DNA from: an uncultured Pigmentiphaga sp.
GTDB taxonomy: Bacteria; Pseudomonadota; Gammaproteobacteria; Burkholderiales; Burkholderiaceae_B
Reading direction: 5' to 3'
Assembly: GCA_937891425.1 (NCBI GenBank)
Contig: CALAGD010000083.1
Coordinates: forward strand, 1 to 59,647
DNA length: 59,647 nt
Positions 23,527 to 32,336 of the stretch are shown one piece after another. The notes under the pieces were generated by a model. The model saw nothing but the letters and a program-made list of their open reading frames with translations, was not told the origin of the DNA and searched no databases. The position numbers and the translations under genes were made by a program. Numbering within the stretch: the stretch's first letter is position 1; each line of letters begins with the position of its first letter.

Positions 23527-25440
23527 TCACGAATCGCGCTTGACTTCCTTGAAATCGGCATCGACCACATTGTCATCAGCCGGTTTCTCTTCGGCCTGCG
23601 CACCCGCCGCTTGCGCCTGGGCATCTGCGTACATCTTTTCGCCGAGCTTCTGCGATGCCGCGGTGAGCTTGGCGATCTTCTCTTCGATGTCGGCCTTGTC
23701 ACCGCTCTTCAAGGCTTCTTCGAGCTCCTTGACTGCGGCTTCGATGGCATCCTTCTCGGACGCCTCAAGCTTGTCGCCGTACTCGGTCAGCGACTTGCGC
23801 GTGGCGTGCACCAGTGCATCGCCCTGGTTGCGCACCTGGGCCAGCTCGGCGGCCTTCCGGTCTTCATCCGCGTGCGCTTCCGCATCGCGGATCATGCGCT
23901 GGATTTCCTCTTCGGTAAGGCCTGAATTCGCCTTGATGGTGATCTTGTTTTCCTTGCCGGTGCCCTTGTCGCGCGCCGACACATGCAGGATACCGTTCGC
24001 GTCGATGTCGAACGTCACCTCGATCTGCGGCACACCGCGCGGTGCCGGCGGGATCCCTTCAAGGTTGAATTCGCCCAGCAGCTTGTTGCCAGTGGCGATC
24101 TCGCGCTCGCCCTGGTAGACCTTGATGGTGACCGCCGGCTGGTTGTCGTCCGCCGTAGAGAACACCTGCGAGAAACGCGTGGGGATGGTGGTGTTCTTCG
24201 CGATCATCTTGGTCATGACGCCACCGAGGGTTTCGATTCCCAGCGACAGCGGCGTGACGTCGAGCAGCAGCACGTCCTTGCGGTCGCCAGCCAGCACGGA
24301 GGCCTGAATGGCCGCACCTGCAGCAACGGCTTCGTCGGGATTGACGTCCTTGCGCGGTTCGCGACCGAAGAACTCACGCACCTTCTCCTGGACCTTGGGC
24401 ATGCGCGTCTGGCCACCGACGAGGATGACGTCATCGATGTCTGACACCTTCACGCCAGCATCCTTGATGGCGATGCGACAGGGCTCGATCGTACGCTCGA
24501 TGAGGTCTTCGACCAGAGCCTCGAGCTTGGCGCGAGTGAGCTTGAGGTTCAGGTGCTTCGGCCCGGTGGCATCTGCCGTGATGTACGGCAGGTTGATTTC
24601 GGTCTGCTGGGCCGACGAAAGCTCGATCTTGGCCTTCTCGGCGGCTTCCTTCAGACGCTGCAAGGCAAGCACATCCTTGCTGAGATCGACGCCCTGCTCT
24701 TTCTTGAACTCGTCGATGATGTAATCGATGATGCGCTGGTCGAAGTCTTCGCCACCCAGGAAGGTATCGCCGTTGGTGGACAACACTTCGAACTGCTTCT
24801 CGCCATCGACGTCGGCGATCTCGATGATGGAGATGTCGAACGTACCGCCGCCCAGGTCATACACCGCGACCTTGCGATCACCCTTGCCAAGTTTGTCGAG
24901 CCCGAACGCGAGGGCGGCCGCCGTCGGTTCGTTGATGATGCGCTTGACTTCCAGGCCGGCAATGCGCCCCGCATCCTTGGTGGCCTGCCGCTGGCTGTCG
25001 TTGAAGTACGCCGGCACCGTGATCACGGCTTCCGTGACTTCTTCGCCCAGATAGTCTTCGGCCGTCTTCTTCATCTTGCGCAAGACTTCGGCGGACACCT
25101 GCGGGGGCGCGATCTTCTTGCCACGCACTTCGACCCATGCGTCGCCATTGTCGGCCTTCACGATACGGTACGGCATCAGCTTGATGTCTTTCTGCACTGC
25201 ATCTTCGTCGAAACGCCGGCCGATGAGTCGCTTGACGGCAAACAGCGTGTTCGCCGGGTTCGTGACCGCCTGCCGCTTGGCGGGGGCGCCCACCAGGATC
25301 TCGCCGTCCTCCATGTACGCGACGATGGACGGCGTGGTGCGGCCCCCTTCAGCGTTCTCGATGATCTTGACCTGATTACCCTCCATGACAGCAACGCAGC
25401 TGTTGGTGGTACCCAGGTCGATGCCAATGATTCTGCCCAT
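23527..25440 (-). CDS. dnaK: Chaperone DnaK (Hsp70)
   Basis: The 637-residue Hsp70 begins MGRIIGIDLGTTNSCVAVMEG and carries the usual ATPase motifs (IVTVPAYFND-like ITVPAYFNDSQR, DLGGGTFD, LVGGQTRMP), the linker VLLLDVTPLSLG and a C-terminal lid ending in NVVDADFKEV. Length and order are normal. It folds and rescues proteins with DnaJ and GrpE. It lies 64 bases after grpE and has its own near-perfect sigma-32 promoter overlapping the end of grpE. Confidence 0.99.
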   Translation of the reverse strand: MGRIIGIDLGTTNSCVAVMEGNQVKIIENAEGGRTTPSIVAYMEDGEILVGAPAKRQAVTNPANTLFAVKRLIGRRFDEDAVQKDIKLMPYRIVKADNGDAWVEVRGKKIAPPQVSAEVLRKMKKTAEDYLGEEVTEAVITVPAYFNDSQRQATKDAGRIAGLEVKRIINEPTAAALAFGLDKLGKGDRKVAVYDLGGGTFDISIIEIADVDGEKQFEVLSTNGDTFLGGEDFDQRIIDYIIDEFKKEQGVDLSKDVLALQRLKEAAEKAKIELSSAQQTEINLPYITADATGPKHLNLKLTRAKLEALVEDLIERTIEPCRIAIKDAGVKVSDIDDVILVGGQTRMPKVQEKVREFFGREPRKDVNPDEAVAAGAAIQASVLAGDRKDVLLLDVTPLSLGIETLGGVMTKMIAKNTTIPTRFSQVFSTADDNQPAVTIKVYQGEREIATGNKLLGEFNLEGIPPAPRGVPQIEVTFDIDANGILHVSARDKGTGKENKITIKANSGLTEEEIQRMIRDAEAHADEDRKAAELAQVRNQGDALVHATRKSLTEYGDKLEASEKDAIEAAVKELEEALKSGDKADIEEKIAKLTAASQKLGEKMYADAQAQAAGAQAEEKPADDNVVDADFKEVKRDS

Positions 25441-25481
25441 GACGTTTTGTTCCTGTTTAAGTAATGCCTGTCTTGTCAGCG

Positions 25482-25509
25482 AAATGGGGACGAGGGTGTG
25501 CTTTTCAAG
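25482..25509 (-). promoter_or_regulatory. Sigma-32 heat-shock promoter of dnaK
   Basis: Read on the minus strand, CTTGAAA (25503-25509) and CCCCATTT (25482-25489) are 13 bp apart, matching the sigma-32 consensus CTTGAAA/CCCCATnT. The grpE stop codon TGA lies inside the -35 box. Confidence 0.85.
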
Positions 25510-26089
25510 CGGCGACGATCACGAGAGCCGGTCTCAGGACACGATCCGCGATGAGGTAGCCTTTCTGCAGCAGCTGGACGATCGTGTTGGCGGGCTGGTC
25601 GCTGGGCGCTGAGGATACGGCCTGATGCTGATGCGGGTCGAACTTGTCGCCGACGGCCGGTGCGATTTCCATCAGGCGGTGACGCTCGAAAGCCTGCGAC
25701 AGTTGCCGCAAGGTAATTTCCACCCCCTCACGCCAGGAATCCACCGATTGGTCGGCCTGCGCCAGCGCAGCCTCCAGGCTGTCCTTCACGGGCACCAGAC
25801 TCTCTGCAAACGCCTCGATTCCGAACTTGCGCGCCTTCGCAACTTCATCCTGCGAGCGGCGGCGTACGTTCTCGACCTCTGCCAGGGCACGAAGCACCTG
25901 CTCCTGCAGCTCGCGATTCTGGCTTTCGAGCTCAGCCAGACGCGCCTGCAGAGCCCCGGTCAAGTCGATTGATGCCTCGGCGAATGCATCGGCATCGGCC
26001 GGACTGGTTTCGCCCAGGGACTGTCGTTCCTGCGTCATGCCCTCGGATCGGGGCTGATCTTCCCGGCCGTTCTGTTCTTGTGCCGACAT
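25505..26089 (-). CDS. grpE: Nucleotide exchange factor GrpE
   Basis: From ATG 26089 (GGAGG eight bases upstream) the protein is 194 residues. It has a charged, variable N terminus, a long coiled coil (ARLAELESQNRELQEQVLRALAEVENVRRRSQDEVAKARKFGIE) and the compact C-terminal domain (VGDKFDPHQHQAVSS, NTIVQLLQKGYLIADRVLRPALV). It releases ADP from DnaK. The frame extends upstream to 26440, but this part is not conserved-looking and lies across the heat-shock promoter. The gene leads the grpE-dnaK-dnaJ cluster. Confidence 0.97.
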   Translation of the reverse strand: MSAQEQNGREDQPRSEGMTQERQSLGETSPADADAFAEASIDLTGALQARLAELESQNRELQEQVLRALAEVENVRRRSQDEVAKARKFGIEAFAESLVPVKDSLEAALAQADQSVDSWREGVEITLRQLSQAFERHRLMEIAPAVGDKFDPHQHQAVSSAPSDQPANTIVQLLQKGYLIADRVLRPALVIVAA

Positions 26090-26138
26090 CGGCAAACCTC
26101 CATTGCGTATGTAAGCTGATTGCGTAAGGATGCGCTGA

Positions 26139-26167
26139 ACATGGGGGCCGAAGCCCGGCGTTTCAAG
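26139..26167 (-). promoter_or_regulatory. Sigma-32 heat-shock promoter of grpE
   Basis: On the minus strand CTTGAAA (26161-26167) and CCCCATGT (26139-26146) match the sigma-32 consensus exactly, with a 14-bp spacer, about 50 bases before the grpE start. Confidence 0.88.
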
Positions 26168-26491
26168 TGCTGCACCGTGAATTCGCCGCTGCCCGCATGC
26201 ATCGGTGCACGACAGCATTCGTCCGGCGCACGGCCTGGCATCAGGGCAGCAGACGACAACGTGCACACGGACGTTTGCAGGCGCCGGTGCCAGACGGCGC
26301 CCTGCCGCACGAGCAGCAGCCTGTGGCCCGTGTCGGCCGCACGCGAGGCCACCCGCGATTATAGAAAACGCCTTGCTGGCGTACGAGCCCGGGCGCACCA
26401 CCGGCGCCATGTTGCGGTACAGAACCGAATGCCGGAACACCGCGACCGCCAGCTCTCCATGCAGCGCGCTGCAGCGGCGCGGTGGCGTAGC
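26168..26491. other. Intergenic region between hemH and the grpE promoter
   Basis: I see no gene in this 324-bp stretch. Frames crossing it on both strands are rich in Arg, Ser and Cys and lack ribosome sites. It separates the end of hemH from the heat-shock promoter of grpE; no strong terminator is apparent. Confidence 0.5.
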
Positions 26492-26803
26492 TTATTGCCC
26501 GCCGCGATTCTTTTCTTTGTCTTGCGGCGTCGGGGCACTGACGGAGATGGGGTCGCTCGCGGGGAAAGTATTTTCCAGCGCTTCATCGAGACCATGCTCG
26601 ACGGAATCCTCCCGCGAAGGGTCGGCGATCGGGATGTGCCGCGACCCCGCATCGGGCGAAACTGGATCGCTGGCCGGGAACGTGTCTTCGATAGCCGCGT
26701 CCAGTTGCTCTTCCGTGGTCTGCACCGTCTCGGTCGACGCGTTGCCCGAAGTTGCTGCCGTTCCTCCAGCGGAAGCTGGAACCGGAGTGGATGTGGATGT
26801 CAT
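26492..26803 (-). CDS. Possible separate 103-residue FPASDP-repeat protein inside hemH
   Basis: ATG 26803, in frame with hemH, is preceded by GGAGG at the right distance (GGAGGCCGTCC-ATG). The product MTSTSTPVPASAGG... would be a low-complexity N terminus followed by two copies of LDxAxExTFPASDP spaced about 35 residues apart. Small proteins with one such motif are common as hypotheticals in proteobacteria; no function is established to my knowledge. The most economical view is a formerly separate gene now fused to hemH by loss of its stop, still able to be translated alone. Confidence 0.5.
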   Translation of the reverse strand: MTSTSTPVPASAGGTAATSGNASTETVQTTEEQLDAAIEDTFPASDPVSPDAGSRHIPIADPSREDSVEHGLDEALENTFPASDPISVSAPTPQDKEKNRGGQ

Positions 26804-27895
26804 GGACGGCCTCCTGGCAGATGGCGAATCGGTGTCCCATCCGAGCAAGTTGTGTTCCACCAGCGAGGCAAGCGCACCGATCCAGGCCAGGTCGGCGTTG
26901 AGAGCCGGGACGTGCCGCAGCGATTGCCCGCCTGCCGATTCGAACGCCGCCTTGCAGCCCATGGCAATCTCTTCCAGGGTTTCTAGACAATCCGCGACGA
27001 ACCCCGGACACACGACATCGACGACCTTGCAGCCCTGTTGCGCCAGTTCGACTACCGTTGCCTGAGTGTCCGGCTGCAGCCACTGCGCGCGGCCAAACCG
27101 GCTTTGAAAAGTGACGACGTACTGATCGGAAGTCAGGTGCAGTGCCTCGGCGATGAGACGGGCGGAGGCCTTGCACTCCCGCTCGTAGGGATCACCCCGG
27201 TCGATCATGCGCTGGGGCACGCCGTGAAAGCTCATCACGAGCTTGTCACCACGCCCACTGCGCGCCCAGAAATCACGCACCCGATGGGCGGTCGCGGCGA
27301 TGTAGCCACGATCGTCGAAGAAACGCTCGACATGACGGAACTCGACTCTGGCGCCCATTTTCCCGGCCAGCTCCTGCACGCGATCGATGACAGTGGCGGT
27401 AGTGCTGGTTGAGTACTGCGGGTAGAGCGGAAGCACCAGGATGCGTGCGCACCCCTGATCGACCAGTTGCTGCAGTGCCACCTGCAGGGATGGCTCGCCG
27501 TAACGCATGCCCAGCGCAACGGCGACCCTGTGCCCACGCGCCTCGAGCTCTCGCTCGACGGCTTCCCTCTGGCGCTGACTCCAGACGATGAGCGGCGAGC
27601 CCTCTGGCATCCAGACGGCTTCGTACTTCTCGCGAATGCGCCGAGGACGAAACGGCAGCACCACACCCTTGAGCAACGGCAACCATAAAAGGCGCGGTAG
27701 ATCGACTACGCGCGGGTCGGCCAGAAATTCGGCCAGGAACTTGCGGATGGACGGCACCGTAGGCGCTGCAGGACTGCCCAGATTGACGAGCAGTATTCCG
27801 ACGACGGCACCCTGCCGGCCGCGCCCCGACGCTGTTGAAGGGGAGGCGGCCGCGTCCAGTCCGCTGGCGAACGGCGGCATATGCATTGCATTCAT
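26492..27895 (-). CDS. hemH: Ferrochelatase with C-terminal FPASDP-repeat extension
   Basis: From ATG 27895 the frame has 467 codons; ordinary ferrochelatases have about 320-370. Residues about 30-360 are ferrochelatase: GILLVNLGSPAAPT, LPLYPQYSTSTTAT, the catalytic His in VMSFHGVPQRMIDRGDPY, TFQSRFGRAQWLQP and VVCPGFVADCLETLEE. It inserts iron into protoporphyrin IX, the last step of haem synthesis. After LLGW the frame continues with no stop into a 100-residue disordered-looking tail with two near-identical motifs (LDAAIEDTFPASDPVS, LDEALENTFPASDPIS). The tail has its own ribosome site and ATG (26803). The gene starts 8 bases after hrcA stops. Confidence 0.95.
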   Translation of the reverse strand: MNAMHMPPFASGLDAAASPSTASGRGRQGAVVGILLVNLGSPAAPTVPSIRKFLAEFLADPRVVDLPRLLWLPLLKGVVLPFRPRRIREKYEAVWMPEGSPLIVWSQRQREAVERELEARGHRVAVALGMRYGEPSLQVALQQLVDQGCARILVLPLYPQYSTSTTATVIDRVQELAGKMGARVEFRHVERFFDDRGYIAATAHRVRDFWARSGRGDKLVMSFHGVPQRMIDRGDPYERECKASARLIAEALHLTSDQYVVTFQSRFGRAQWLQPDTQATVVELAQQGCKVVDVVCPGFVADCLETLEEIAMGCKAAFESAGGQSLRHVPALNADLAWIGALASLVEHNLLGWDTDSPSARRPSMTSTSTPVPASAGGTAATSGNASTETVQTTEEQLDAAIEDTFPASDPVSPDAGSRHIPIADPSREDSVEHGLDEALENTFPASDPISVSAPTPQDKEKNRGGQ

Positions 27896-27903
27896 GAAGC
27901 GAT

Positions 27904-28926
27904 TTACCAATGCTGGCTGAGAGCGTTCGAGAGCAGACGCGAAGTGACGTCGACGATGGGAATGACACGCTCGTACGCCATACGGGTGGGACCGATGACG
28001 CCCAGCGTACCGACGATCTTGCCATCAACCCCATACGGGGCGGTGATGACCGTGACATCCTGCAGGGGAAGCAAGTGGCTTTCGCCCCCGATGTAGATCT
28101 GCACGCCCTGTGCCCGGCTCGACATCTCAAGTAGCTGCAGCAGATCGGTCTTCTTCTCGAACAAAGTGAACATCTGGCGCAGCCGGTTCATGTCGGAAGC
28201 CAGGTCGCTGACCTGGAGCAGCTTGCTTCCGCCGGAGATGACCACGTCGCCCTCCTCCAAGGCCGCTTCAGTGCCAGCTTCGACCGCGGCCTGCATCAGC
28301 GAGGAGATGTCATCGTGCAGCTGCCTGATGTCCTTACGCAGCGCCTCGCGCGCCTCGTCGAATGACTTCCCTGCAAAGTGCTGGTTGAAAAAGTTGCTGG
28401 CCTCGATGAGCTCCTGCTCGGTGTAGTCGCGCTTCACGAAAAGGATGCGATTCTGGACATCGCCACCAGGCGTGACAATGATGAGCAGGACGCGCTTTTC
28501 AGAGAGCCGGATGAACTCGATCTGACGGAACACGTTGCTACGCTTTGGCGACATCACCACGCCGGCGAACTGTGACAGTTCGGACAACATGGCCGCCGCA
28601 GCCGCCACGGCACGCTGGGGCTCGGCCGCCGGCAACATTTGCTGTACATTCTCGTCGGTAAGCTCGTACGGTTGTACCGCGAGCATGGTATCGACGAACA
28701 GGCGGAACCCACGGGGAGTGGGCACCCGCCCCGCCGACGTGTGCGGACTGTGTATGAGGCCCAAGTCTTCGAGATCGGCCATGACGTTGCGGATGGTTGC
28801 CGGGGAAAGCTCGAATACCTTCGCTAGCGTGCGCGACCCAACCGGCACTCCATCCGCAATGTACCGTTCGATCAGCGCCTTCAGCAGGGCTCGTGCGCGG
28901 TCATCCAGTGCGCGTTCCATATCCAT
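27904..28926 (-). CDS. hrcA: Heat-inducible transcription repressor HrcA
   Basis: The 340-residue protein has the HrcA winged helix near its N terminus (VPVGSRTLAKVFELSPATIRNVMADLEDLGLIHSPHTSAGRVPT) and the typical C-terminal inserts and dimer region (GVVMSPKRSNVFRQIEFIRLSEKRVLLIIVTPGGDVQNRI, GPTRMAYERVIPIVDVTSRLLSNAL). HrcA represses chaperone genes (usually groESL) through CIRCE sites; I found no CIRCE element in the window, so its targets are elsewhere. A second ATG six bases downstream is an equally good start. hemH follows directly. Confidence 0.97.
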   Translation of the reverse strand: MDMERALDDRARALLKALIERYIADGVPVGSRTLAKVFELSPATIRNVMADLEDLGLIHSPHTSAGRVPTPRGFRLFVDTMLAVQPYELTDENVQQMLPAAEPQRAVAAAAAMLSELSQFAGVVMSPKRSNVFRQIEFIRLSEKRVLLIIVTPGGDVQNRILFVKRDYTEQELIEASNFFNQHFAGKSFDEAREALRKDIRQLHDDISSLMQAAVEAGTEAALEEGDVVISGGSKLLQVSDLASDMNRLRQMFTLFEKKTDLLQLLEMSSRAQGVQIYIGGESHLLPLQDVTVITAPYGVDGKIVGTLGVIGPTRMAYERVIPIVDVTSRLLSNALSQHW

Positions 28927-29068
28927 GTATTTTAGACCAGCAGGAAAACAAGTGCACCACCGGCATAAAACTTGCCTGCCGATGGCCCCCGGCTCACTCG
29001 CCTCGCCCTATAATTTCCGATACAAACATTCACAAGGCTAGCCTCAATAAGGCGTAGGCCGCAAGCTC

Positions 29069-29989
29069 ATGCATTTTCCAACCGTCGCCCTCATCGGAAA
29101 ATACCACGACGCCGGCATCGGCAAGCCCCTGCTGGAGCTGGCGCACATGCTGCGCGAGGCTGGGCGTGAGGTCATTTTCGAAGCTGACACTGCCGCCAAC
29201 ACAGGCATTACCAGCTTTCCTGCCGCCACTTTCAAGGAAATCGGTACACGTGCGTCGCTGGCCATCGTCATGGGTGGTGACGGCACCATGCTGAATGCAG
29301 CGCGCAAACTCGCCGCCGCCAACGTACCGCTGGCAGGCATCAACCACGGCCGTGTCGGTTTCATTACCGACATCCCGCTGCCGCGCGCACTGGAAGCCGT
29401 GCGCCAGGTGCTCGACGGACAATACCAGTCGGAAGAACGAGTGCTGCTGCACGGTGCGGTTCGTCGCGGCAAGACCCAGCTGTTCTCCACGCTCGCGCTG
29501 AACGATGTGGTACTCAGCCGCGCTGGGCCCGGTGGCATGATCGAGATGCGCATCGACGTCAACGGCGAGACCATGGCATCCATGCGTGCGGACGGCCTGG
29601 TCATCGCCACCCCGACCGGTTCCACCGCTTACGCCCTGTCGGCCAACGGTCCCATCCTCCATCCCGCCCTGCGCGGCGTCGTCCTGGTGCCGGTGGCGCC
29701 GCAAACGCTGTCCAACCGCCCCATCGTACTTCCCGACTCGTCGCGCATCGAAGTGCTGTTCACGTTCTCCGGACGTGTATCGGGTGGCGCCAGCGTACAT
29801 TTCGACATGCAGGCATGGTCTGAACTCATGCCCGGGGACGTCATCGCCGTCGAGCGCTCGCCGCACACCATACAGCTGTTGCATCCGACCGGATACAGCT
29901 ATTTCGAGACGCTGCGCCAGAAGCTACACTGGAACCGCATGCCCACCCAGACCGATACCGAGCTGACGCAATCAGACCCTGACCGGTAG
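29069..29989 (+). CDS. nadK: NAD kinase
   Basis: The 306-residue protein has the NAD kinase signature GGDGT (residues 69-73, in IVMGGDGTMLNAAR), then GINHGRVGFITDI, LNDVVLSR and the second conserved region ADGLVIATPTGSTAYALSANGPI. It makes NADP from NAD and ATP in the cytoplasm. It is divergent from hrcA across a 142-bp promoter region and followed after 48 bases by recN in the same direction, as in related Burkholderiales. Confidence 0.98.
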   Translation: MHFPTVALIGKYHDAGIGKPLLELAHMLREAGREVIFEADTAANTGITSFPAATFKEIGTRASLAIVMGGDGTMLNAARKLAAANVPLAGINHGRVGFITDIPLPRALEAVRQVLDGQYQSEERVLLHGAVRRGKTQLFSTLALNDVVLSRAGPGGMIEMRIDVNGETMASMRADGLVIATPTGSTAYALSANGPILHPALRGVVLVPVAPQTLSNRPIVLPDSSRIEVLFTFSGRVSGGASVHFDMQAWSELMPGDVIAVERSPHTIQLLHPTGYSYFETLRQKLHWNRMPTQTDTELTQSDPDR

Positions 29990-30037
29990 CGGCAGGTAGC
30001 GGGCATACATTCCGGCCTTCCGTGTCCTGCGAGTCTC

Positions 30038-31681
30038 ATGCTGCGCAATCTGCACATCCGCGACTTCGTCATCGTCGATCGCGCCGACATCGAGTTTGAT
30101 GCCGGCTTCACGGTTTTCTCTGGTGAAACCGGAGCGGGCAAGTCCATCCTGGTCGATGCCCTGGCCCTGGTCCTGGGCGAACGCGCTGATGCCTCCGTCG
30201 TCCGGGAAGGCGCCGAGCGCGCCGATATTACTGCCGTGTTCGAGCCGCCGCCCCATCTGCGCATGTGGCTGAGCGAACGCGACCTTGACGACACCCAGAT
30301 CCTGCTGCGGCGGGTCATCGACACGAAGGGCCGCAGCCGTGCCTACATCAATGGAGTGCCGGCGACTGTCGCGCAGCTCCGGGAAGTCGGCGACCAGCTG
30401 GTCGACATCCACGGCCAGCACGCGCACCAGAGCCTGCTGCGGACCGACGCACAGCGCGATCTGCTCGACGACCATGGCGACCATGGCGAGCTACGTGCGC
30501 GCGTGGCCCAGGCCTGGAAAACCTGGCACGCGCTGCGGCGCGAATTGGAAGCGCTGGAATCCAATGCCTCGGCCCTGGAGCTCGAACGCGAGCACCTGCA
30601 ATGGCAGTTCGACGAGCTCGAACGCCTGGCGCTCGCTCCCGGTGAATGGGAGGAACTGCAGGTCACCCACCGGCGCCTTGCGCACGGACAGGCCCTGATT
30701 GAAGGCATCGCGCAGACGCTCACCGTGCTCGACGATGCCGACGACAACGTCCACCATCAGCTGGCCTCGGCTACGCATCGCATTGAACAGCTGGCCGCGC
30801 ACGACCCCAACCTCACTCCCATCGCCGAGGCTCTCGAGTCAGCACGTATCGGACTGGCCGAAGCCATCTCCGACCTGCGAGGCTATGCCGATCGGCTCGA
30901 CCTCGATCCGGAACAGCTGGCCAAGGTGGAAGAACGCATACGTGCCGTGTTCGACCTCGCCCGCAAGTTGAGGATGCGTCCGGAAGAATTGCCGCAGCAC
31001 CACGCACAGCTGGCCGAGCGGCTGGCCAGCCTGGCGCGCGCACACGATCTTGACGCACTACGCAAGAAGGTCGACGCCGCTGCCCACGATTACGCCGAGG
31101 CAGCCTCAGCGCTGCGCGTGGCCCGTGCACGCACTGCCGCGGCATTGGGCAAGGCGGTCACGGCGGCCATGCAGACGCTGGCCATGCAGGGTGGACGCTT
31201 CGAGGTCGTCCTGCGCGACGCCGGCCCTGGGCCCGCCGGCGATCAGACCGTCGAGTTCCACGTAGCCGGGCACCAGGGCACCACACCCCGGCCATTGGCA
31301 AAAGTGGCGTCAGGAGGAGAGCTTGCACGTATTTCACTGGCGCTTTCGGTCATTGCGAGCCGCGCCGCGCGGGTACCCACCCTCATCTTCGATGAAGTCG
31401 ATACGGGCGTTGGCGGCGCCGTCGCCGAAGTGGTGGGACGCTTGTTGCGCGAGCTGGGAATACGCCACCAGGTACTGTGCGTCACCCATCTGCCGCAGGT
31501 GGCGGCGCGTGCAAACACGCATTTCCAGGTCAGCAAGGACCAGACGCGCGGCCGGCCGGTGACCCGTATCCGCCCGCTGGATTCGGAGCAGCGAGTCGAT
31601 GAACTCGCACGCATGCTGGGCGGCATCGACATTACGCAAACGACGCGTCAGCACGCCCGCGAGATGCTGTCAATCGAGTAG
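30038..31681 (+). CDS. recN: DNA repair protein RecN
   Basis: The 547-residue SMC-like protein has an N-terminal ATPase half with Walker A GETGAGKS (residues 29-36), a central helical coiled-coil region (about 150-380) and a C-terminal half with the signature LAKVASGGELARISLAL and Walker B PTLIFDEVDTGVGG. The D-loop and TQVCVTH-like LCVTHLPQVAA follow. RecN tethers DNA ends during double-strand-break repair by recombination. Length is normal. It is the second gene of a nadK-recN unit and converges with fur. Confidence 0.98.
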   Translation: MLRNLHIRDFVIVDRADIEFDAGFTVFSGETGAGKSILVDALALVLGERADASVVREGAERADITAVFEPPPHLRMWLSERDLDDTQILLRRVIDTKGRSRAYINGVPATVAQLREVGDQLVDIHGQHAHQSLLRTDAQRDLLDDHGDHGELRARVAQAWKTWHALRRELEALESNASALELEREHLQWQFDELERLALAPGEWEELQVTHRRLAHGQALIEGIAQTLTVLDDADDNVHHQLASATHRIEQLAAHDPNLTPIAEALESARIGLAEAISDLRGYADRLDLDPEQLAKVEERIRAVFDLARKLRMRPEELPQHHAQLAERLASLARAHDLDALRKKVDAAAHDYAEAASALRVARARTAAALGKAVTAAMQTLAMQGGRFEVVLRDAGPGPAGDQTVEFHVAGHQGTTPRPLAKVASGGELARISLALSVIASRAARVPTLIFDEVDTGVGGAVAEVVGRLLRELGIRHQVLCVTHLPQVAARANTHFQVSKDQTRGRPVTRIRPLDSEQRVDELARMLGGIDITQTTRQHAREMLSIE

Positions 31682-31800
31682 GGAGGGTTGCACGTACAAG
31701 CCGACTGGCTGCCCGGATGAGCACGTGTGCGGGGCCGGGCGCTGCTGCAAGCTGGACTGCTCCCGCACCTGATGCCACGGGTGGCGTCGGGAGAGCTGGG

Positions 31801-32244
31801 CTATGCGCCCGCGCCCAGACCGGGCTTGACCCGAACCAGACATTGCGGGCACAGCCCATAAAGTGCCATGGTGTGCCCGGTCAGAGAGAATCCGTGCTTG
31901 GCGGCGATTTCGTGCTGCCGGAGCTCGATGCCTTCGTCGTGAAACTCTTCCACGCGCCCGCACGCCGTGCAGACGAGGTGATCGTGGTGGGCACCTTCAT
32001 TGAGCTCGAAAATTGCCTTTCCGGTATCGAACTGGCTGCGCGTCAGCAGCCCTGCCTGCTCGAACTGCGTGAGCACACGGTATACGGTGGCGAGGCCTAT
32101 TTCCACGCCCTCTGCCAGCAAGGCGCGGTAAACATCCTCAGCGCTCATGTGCCGCTCTTCTCCGCGCCGGAAAATATCGAGTATTTTCAGGCGCGGGTAA
32201 GTGGCCTTGAGCCCCATGCTCTTCAGTTCGTTTTGATCCGTCAT
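31801..32244 (-). CDS. fur: Ferric uptake regulator Fur
   Basis: The 147-residue protein has the Fur winged helix (AEDVYRALLAEGVEIGLATVYRVLTQFEQAGLLTR) and the metal sites: EGAHHDHLVCTACGRV, with the His-rich loop and first Cys pair, and CPQC near the end as the second pair. It represses iron-uptake genes when loaded with Fe(II). It is divergent from bamE/omlA across a 92-bp region, the same arrangement known for omlA-fur in Pseudomonas. Confidence 0.97.
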   Translation of the reverse strand: MTDQNELKSMGLKATYPRLKILDIFRRGEERHMSAEDVYRALLAEGVEIGLATVYRVLTQFEQAGLLTRSQFDTGKAIFELNEGAHHDHLVCTACGRVEEFHDEGIELRQHEIAAKHGFSLTGHTMALYGLCPQCLVRVKPGLGAGA

Positions 32245-32336
32245 CCGAATTGTTCCATGATGAAGAATTCCCTGCTGACGACAGCTCCTATTATGATACC
32301 GGTTTTACCGGATCACCCGAAACAGGCCGAACAACC

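Noticed and set aside
28927..29068. CIRCE operator near hrcA
   Set aside because: No TTAGCACTC/GAGTGCTAA dyad is present here or elsewhere in the window.
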